This document shows positions 60,837 through 64,000 of a stretch of 64,000 bases of DNA, in pieces. Location: the NCBI RefSeq assembly GCF_003751085.1, contig NZ_RJJY01000001.1, forward strand, positions 4,030,001 to 4,094,000, written 5' to 3'. Numbering within the stretch: the stretch's first letter is position 1; every line of letters begins with the position of its first letter. The position numbers and the translations under genes are program-made. Origin of the DNA: Micromonospora sp. Llam0 (GTDB lineage Bacteria; Actinomycetota; Actinomycetes; Mycobacteriales; Micromonosporaceae). The notes under the pieces are model-generated. The model did no database searches and had not been told where the DNA came from. It was given only the letters and a program-made list of their open reading frames with translations.

Positions 60837-62030
60837 TCAGCCGCCGGAATCGGCGATCTCCGCCCCCGCCGGGACGGAATCGTCGTCCCGGCTGGCCAGC
60901 CACCCGTACGGCAGGAAGACCTTGCCCGGCGAGTTCGTCCGGCCCCGCGGCTGGCCCAACGTGTGCCGGGGGAACGGCTCGGCCGGGTCGAGCTTGGACA
61001 GCAGCGCGTCGAGCTCCGCCAGGCTGGACACCATGGCGAGGGCCCGGCGCAGCTCACCGCCGACCGGGAAGCCCTTCAGATACCAGGCCACGTGCTTACG
61101 AAAGTCGGTGCAGCCGTCCCGCTCGGCGTCGGCCCGCCCGTCCCGTCCGGTGCCGAACCAGTCGACCAGCAGCTCGGCGTGCCGGCGCATGGTGGCGGCG
61201 ACCGCGCCCAGGGTCGGCAAGGTCCGCCCGGACCCGCCCTCGAACGCCGCCGACAGGTCGGCGAACAGCCACGGCCGGCCCAGACAGCCCCGGCCGACGA
61301 CGACCCCGTCGGCGGCGGTGTGCGCCACCATCCGCACCGCGTCGTCGGCCTCCCAGATGTCACCGTTGCCGAGCACCGGCACGCTCAGTGCCTGCTTGAG
61401 CTGGCCGATCGCGTCCCAGTCGGCGGTGCCCGAGTACCGCTGGGCGGCGGTACGGGCGTGCAGCGCCACCGCCGCGACCCCGGCCTCCTGGGCGGCCAGC
61501 CCGGCGTCCAGGTACGTCAGGTGATCGTCGTCGATGCCCTTACGCATTTTGACCGTCACCGGCACCCCGGCGGGCGCGGCCGCCCGGACCGCGCCGGCGA
61601 CGATCCGGCTGAACAGCCGGTGCCGCCACGGCAACGCCGCACCGCCGCCCTTGCGGGTGACCTTGGGTACCGGGCAGCCGAAGTTCAGGTCGATGTGATC
61701 GGCCAGGTCACGTTCCACCACGATCCGCACGGCGGCGGCGGTGACCTGCGGATCGACGCCGTACAGCTGCAGGCTCCGGGGGCGTTCGGACGGCGCGAAC
61801 GCGATCATCCGCAGCGTCTTCGGGTTGCGCTCGACCAGCGCCTGCGTGGTGATCATTTCGCAGACGTACAGCCCGCCGCCCTGCTCGCGGCACAGCCGGC
61901 GGAAGGCGACGTTGGTGATCCCGGCCATCGGCGCCAGGACCACCGGTGGCCACACCTGGTGACGACCGAGCGGCAGCGGCGGCAGGACCGGCGCGGCTCC
62001 GCCGGCCGGTGGGGACACGGTGACAGACAC
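60837..62030 (-). CDS. dusB: tRNA-dihydrouridine synthase
   Basis: A 397-residue flavoprotein that reduces specific uridines in tRNA. It begins VVLAPMAGITNVAFRRLCREQGGGLYVCEMITTQAL, then LQLYG, DLNFGCPVPKVTRKGGGAAL (catalytic Cys), VKMRKGID, LHARTAAQRYSG and NGDIWEADDA, a full Dus signature set. The start is uncertain: GTG 62030 or GTG 62099, neither with a strong ribosome-binding site. It follows glyS closely on the same strand. Confidence 0.94.
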   Translation of the reverse strand: MSVTVSPPAGGAAPVLPPLPLGRHQVWPPVVLAPMAGITNVAFRRLCREQGGGLYVCEMITTQALVERNPKTLRMIAFAPSERPRSLQLYGVDPQVTAAAVRIVVERDLADHIDLNFGCPVPKVTRKGGGAALPWRHRLFSRIVAGAVRAAAPAGVPVTVKMRKGIDDDHLTYLDAGLAAQEAGVAAVALHARTAAQRYSGTADWDAIGQLKQALSVPVLGNGDIWEADDAVRMVAHTAADGVVVGRGCLGRPWLFADLSAAFEGGSGRTLPTLGAVAATMRRHAELLVDWFGTGRDGRADAERDGCTDFRKHVAWYLKGFPVGGELRRALAMVSSLAELDALLSKLDPAEPFPRHTLGQPRGRTNSPGKVFLPYGWLASRDDDSVPAGAEIADSGG

Positions 62031-62112
62031 GCCGTCCAGGATTCCACGGGCCCACCCGGCGCCGGCCCCGGGTGGGTCGGTCAGCCGGTCGGCGACCACT
62101 CCGGATGGCTGA

Positions 62113-63489
62113 TCACCCGGTCGGCAACCGCTCCAGCAGGTACCGCTCGACCTGGTCCAGCGACACCCGCTGCTGCGCCATGGTGTCCCGGTCCCGCACG
62201 GTCACCGCGTCGTCGGTCAGTGTCCCGAAGTCGACCGTGACGCAGTACGGCGTACCGATCTCGTCCTGACGCCGGTAGCGGCGACCGATGGCCTGCGAAT
62301 CGTCGAACTCGACCATCCACCGGCGGCGCAGCGCGGCACCCAGGTCACGTGCCTTCGGCGAGAGGTCGGCGTTGCGCGACAGCGGCAGTACCGCCACCTT
62401 GACCGGGGCGATCCGCGGGTCGAGACGGAGCACGGTCCGCTTGTCGACGCCACCCTTGGTGTTCGGTGCCTCGTCCTCGTCGTACGCCGCCAGCAGCAGG
62501 GCGAAGACCGTCGCGGTGAGGTCCGCCGCCGGCTCGATCGCGTACGGCACCCACCGCTCGCCCCGGTCCTGGTCGAAATAGGAAAGGTCGGCACCGGAAT
62601 GCTTGGCGTGCGCGGTCAGATCGTAGTCGGCCCGGTTCGTGATCCCTTCCAGCACCACGAATTCCTGATAAGCGCCACCGAGCTGGAATTCGATCTCGAC
62701 GATCCGCTTGGCGTGCTGCGGCAGGCCGGCGAGGGGCATCTCGGTACGGCGCAACTGCTGTGGCGCGAGACCCAGATCGACGTACCACTCCCACCGCCGC
62801 TGCGCCCAGTACTCCAGCCAGTCGTCGTCGGTTCCGGGCTCGACGAAGTACTCCAGCTCCATCCGCTCCCGCTCGTGGCTGCGCAGCAGGAACTCGCCGG
62901 GGCCGACGACGTTGCGGAAGACCCGGCCGACCTGGGCGATGCCGAACGGCGGCTTCTTACGGGCGGCGATCATCACGTTGGCGAAGTTCACGAAGGTGCC
63001 CGGTGCCGCCTCCGGCCGCAGGTAGTACCGGTCCGGTGGTCCCGGCCGGTCCGGCGAGACCTCGAGCAGCCCGTTGACCCGTTGCGGGTCGGTGAAGCTG
63101 CCCCTGCTGCCGCAGCTCGGACAGGCGAGCTCGGCGAGTGCGGCGGCCGGCTGTTCCCGGCGTACGGTGAACGCCTCGACGATCCGGTCCAGCGGCTGGG
63201 TGAGATCGCAGGCCCGGCACCGGACCCGGGTCTGGGTGTAGGTGTCGAGCAGGCCGGACGCGGTGAACACCGGCCTCGGCTGGATGACCGCCGCGTCGAG
63301 GCCGACGACGTCGTCGCGGTGCTGCACCACCGTCCGCCACCACTGCCGGCGGACATGCTCCTTGAGCTCCACGCCGAGTGGCCCGTAGTCCCAGGCGACC
63401 GGCTGGCCACCGTAGACCTCACCAGACGGGAACGCGAAACCACGCCGGTGGGCGAGACTGGCCACGGCGTCGATGCGGTCGGCTGGCAT
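62113..63489 (-). CDS. glyS: Glycine--tRNA ligase
   Basis: A 458-residue class II glycyl-tRNA synthetase of the single-chain (alpha2) type. It begins ASLAHRRGFAFPSGEVYGGQPVAWDYGPLGVELK. Motif 2 lies in VGRVFRNVVGPGEFLLRSHERERMELEYF, and the C-terminal anticodon-binding domain has AVLPLSRNADLSPKARDLG and QDEIGTPYCVTVDFGTL. Zinc-binding-like Cys pairs (CRAC, CPSC) lie in the insertion. ATG 63489 follows AGGAG. Housekeeping gene. Confidence 0.96.
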   Translation of the reverse strand: MPADRIDAVASLAHRRGFAFPSGEVYGGQPVAWDYGPLGVELKEHVRRQWWRTVVQHRDDVVGLDAAVIQPRPVFTASGLLDTYTQTRVRCRACDLTQPLDRIVEAFTVRREQPAAALAELACPSCGSRGSFTDPQRVNGLLEVSPDRPGPPDRYYLRPEAAPGTFVNFANVMIAARKKPPFGIAQVGRVFRNVVGPGEFLLRSHERERMELEYFVEPGTDDDWLEYWAQRRWEWYVDLGLAPQQLRRTEMPLAGLPQHAKRIVEIEFQLGGAYQEFVVLEGITNRADYDLTAHAKHSGADLSYFDQDRGERWVPYAIEPAADLTATVFALLLAAYDEDEAPNTKGGVDKRTVLRLDPRIAPVKVAVLPLSRNADLSPKARDLGAALRRRWMVEFDDSQAIGRRYRRQDEIGTPYCVTVDFGTLTDDAVTVRDRDTMAQQRVSLDQVERYLLERLPTG

Positions 63490-63559
63490 GCGCTGCTCCT
63501 ACACCGGCTGGCGGCCGGCGGGGATGTGCGGACGGGCTGATCTGGCAGATGTTCGGAGG

Positions 63560-64000
63560 CTACCCCTCGACGCCGCAGACCTCTAGCTCACCGGTGCTGG
63601 TGTCCTGGTTGAGCGACACCCGCAGGGTGTCCTCGCCGCCCCGGGCGTAGTCGACCTCCACCGGTACGACGATCCGGCTGGTGACCGAGACCTGACCGAC
63701 CTCGTAGGCAGTGATCTCCGGCTCCGTGGCGAGCCGCCGGGCGAACTCACTGGCCGACTCGCGGCTCTGCGCCTCGGCGCAGAGCATGTCGTACGCGGCG
63801 CCGAAGTCCTGCTGGCTCACCGCCTCGAAGTAGTCGCCGACCGCGATCCGGGCCTGTTCGTCGATCGCTTCGGCACCGGTGACGATCAGTCCGACCAGCG
63901 CGACGGTGCCACCACCGCAGCACAGCAGCAGCGCGAGCGCCGCGACGCCCAGCCCGATCCAGACCCGCGCGGTACGGCCCTCGGCCGGCGGCGCGGCGAA
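63560..64000 (-). CDS. Membrane protein of unknown function (5' end outside window)
   Basis: The frame is open to the right edge, so 147 codons including the stop are seen. The upstream part reads AAPPAEGRTARVWIGLGVAA, then a hydrophobic Leu/Cys/Gly/Val membrane segment, followed by a helical stretch and a beta-rich C-terminal domain ending in LEVCGVEG. The topology suggests a small extracytoplasmic domain on one membrane helix, like small actinobacterial membrane proteins with DUF4878-like domains; that match is tentative. Confidence 0.6.
   Translation of the reverse strand, partial: FAAPPAEGRTARVWIGLGVAALALLLCCGGGTVALVGLIVTGAEAIDEQARIAVGDYFEAVSQQDFGAAYDMLCAEAQSRESASEFARRLATEPEITAYEVGQVSVTSRIVVPVEVDYARGGEDTLRVSLNQDTSTGELEVCGVEG

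Noticed and set aside
57809..61399. Plus-strand open frame of 1196 codons
   Set aside because: Antisense shadow of ppdK and dusB, whose products are unmistakable. The frame has no recognisable domain.

Overview
The window is very GC-rich, densely packed chromosomal DNA with GTG starts, ATGA/GTGA gene overlaps and long GC-rich hairpin terminators. Together with the glyS - dusB - ppdK - dgt - dnaG housekeeping block at the right end, this points to an actinobacterium, most likely of the family Micromonosporaceae (inferred from gene content; no species can be named). There is one tRNA gene (Asn) and no rRNA, CRISPR array, transposase or prophage gene.

Layout. 1-4.7 kb: the tail of an unknown gene, a secreted cutinase/PET-hydrolase-type polyesterase, a TetR regulator, a bile-acid:sodium-symporter-family transporter with a disturbed 5' end, a decayed FAD-dependent amine-oxidase-like pseudogene, tRNA-Asn and a YtxH-like membrane protein. 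4.8-24.7 kb: a putative sulfated-polysaccharide locus in two arms (6.2-13.1 and 18.1-24.7 kb) with five sulfotransferases, two family 4 glycosyltransferases, a Wzx-type flippase, a Wzz-type chain-length protein, an O-antigen ligase/polymerase-type protein and a lipoprotein glycosidase. Between the arms lie an AbiEi/DUF559 protein, an XRE regulator divergent from a 63-residue protein, a TetR/SDR/Ddn cassette and two copies of a small element with 12-bp terminal inverted repeats.

24.7-33.1 kb: eight overlapping or abutting minus-strand genes forming an ebo-type operon: inositol-3-phosphate synthase, UbiA prenyltransferase (EboC), a TIM-barrel isomerase, EboA, EboB (TatD-like), EboE, EboF (phosphodiesterase-like) and a polyprenyl diphosphate synthase. 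The set suggests synthesis of a prenylated cyclitol, with inositol-3-phosphate synthase standing where other ebo operons have a dehydroquinate-synthase-like cyclase. 33.5-44.9 kb: a large secreted ThuA / sugar-dehydrogenase / PKD / CBM protein, then a ROK-regulated CUT2 sugar ABC operon with a Gfo/Idh dehydrogenase, and a Tat-exported sugar isomerase-like protein. 45.3-51.4 kb: an ABC-2 exporter whose ATPase gene is separated from its two permeases by a nitroreductase and a GNAT gene, and an orphan ROK regulator divergent from it.

51.4-64 kb is conserved chromosomal core: DNA primase, dGTPase, a roadblock/LC7 protein, pyruvate phosphate dikinase, tRNA-dihydrouridine synthase and glycyl-tRNA synthetase, with small unknown genes between them. 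The most unusual content is the ebo/inositol operon next to the sulfated-polysaccharide genes, the PET-hydrolase homologue, and the paired inverted-repeat elements.
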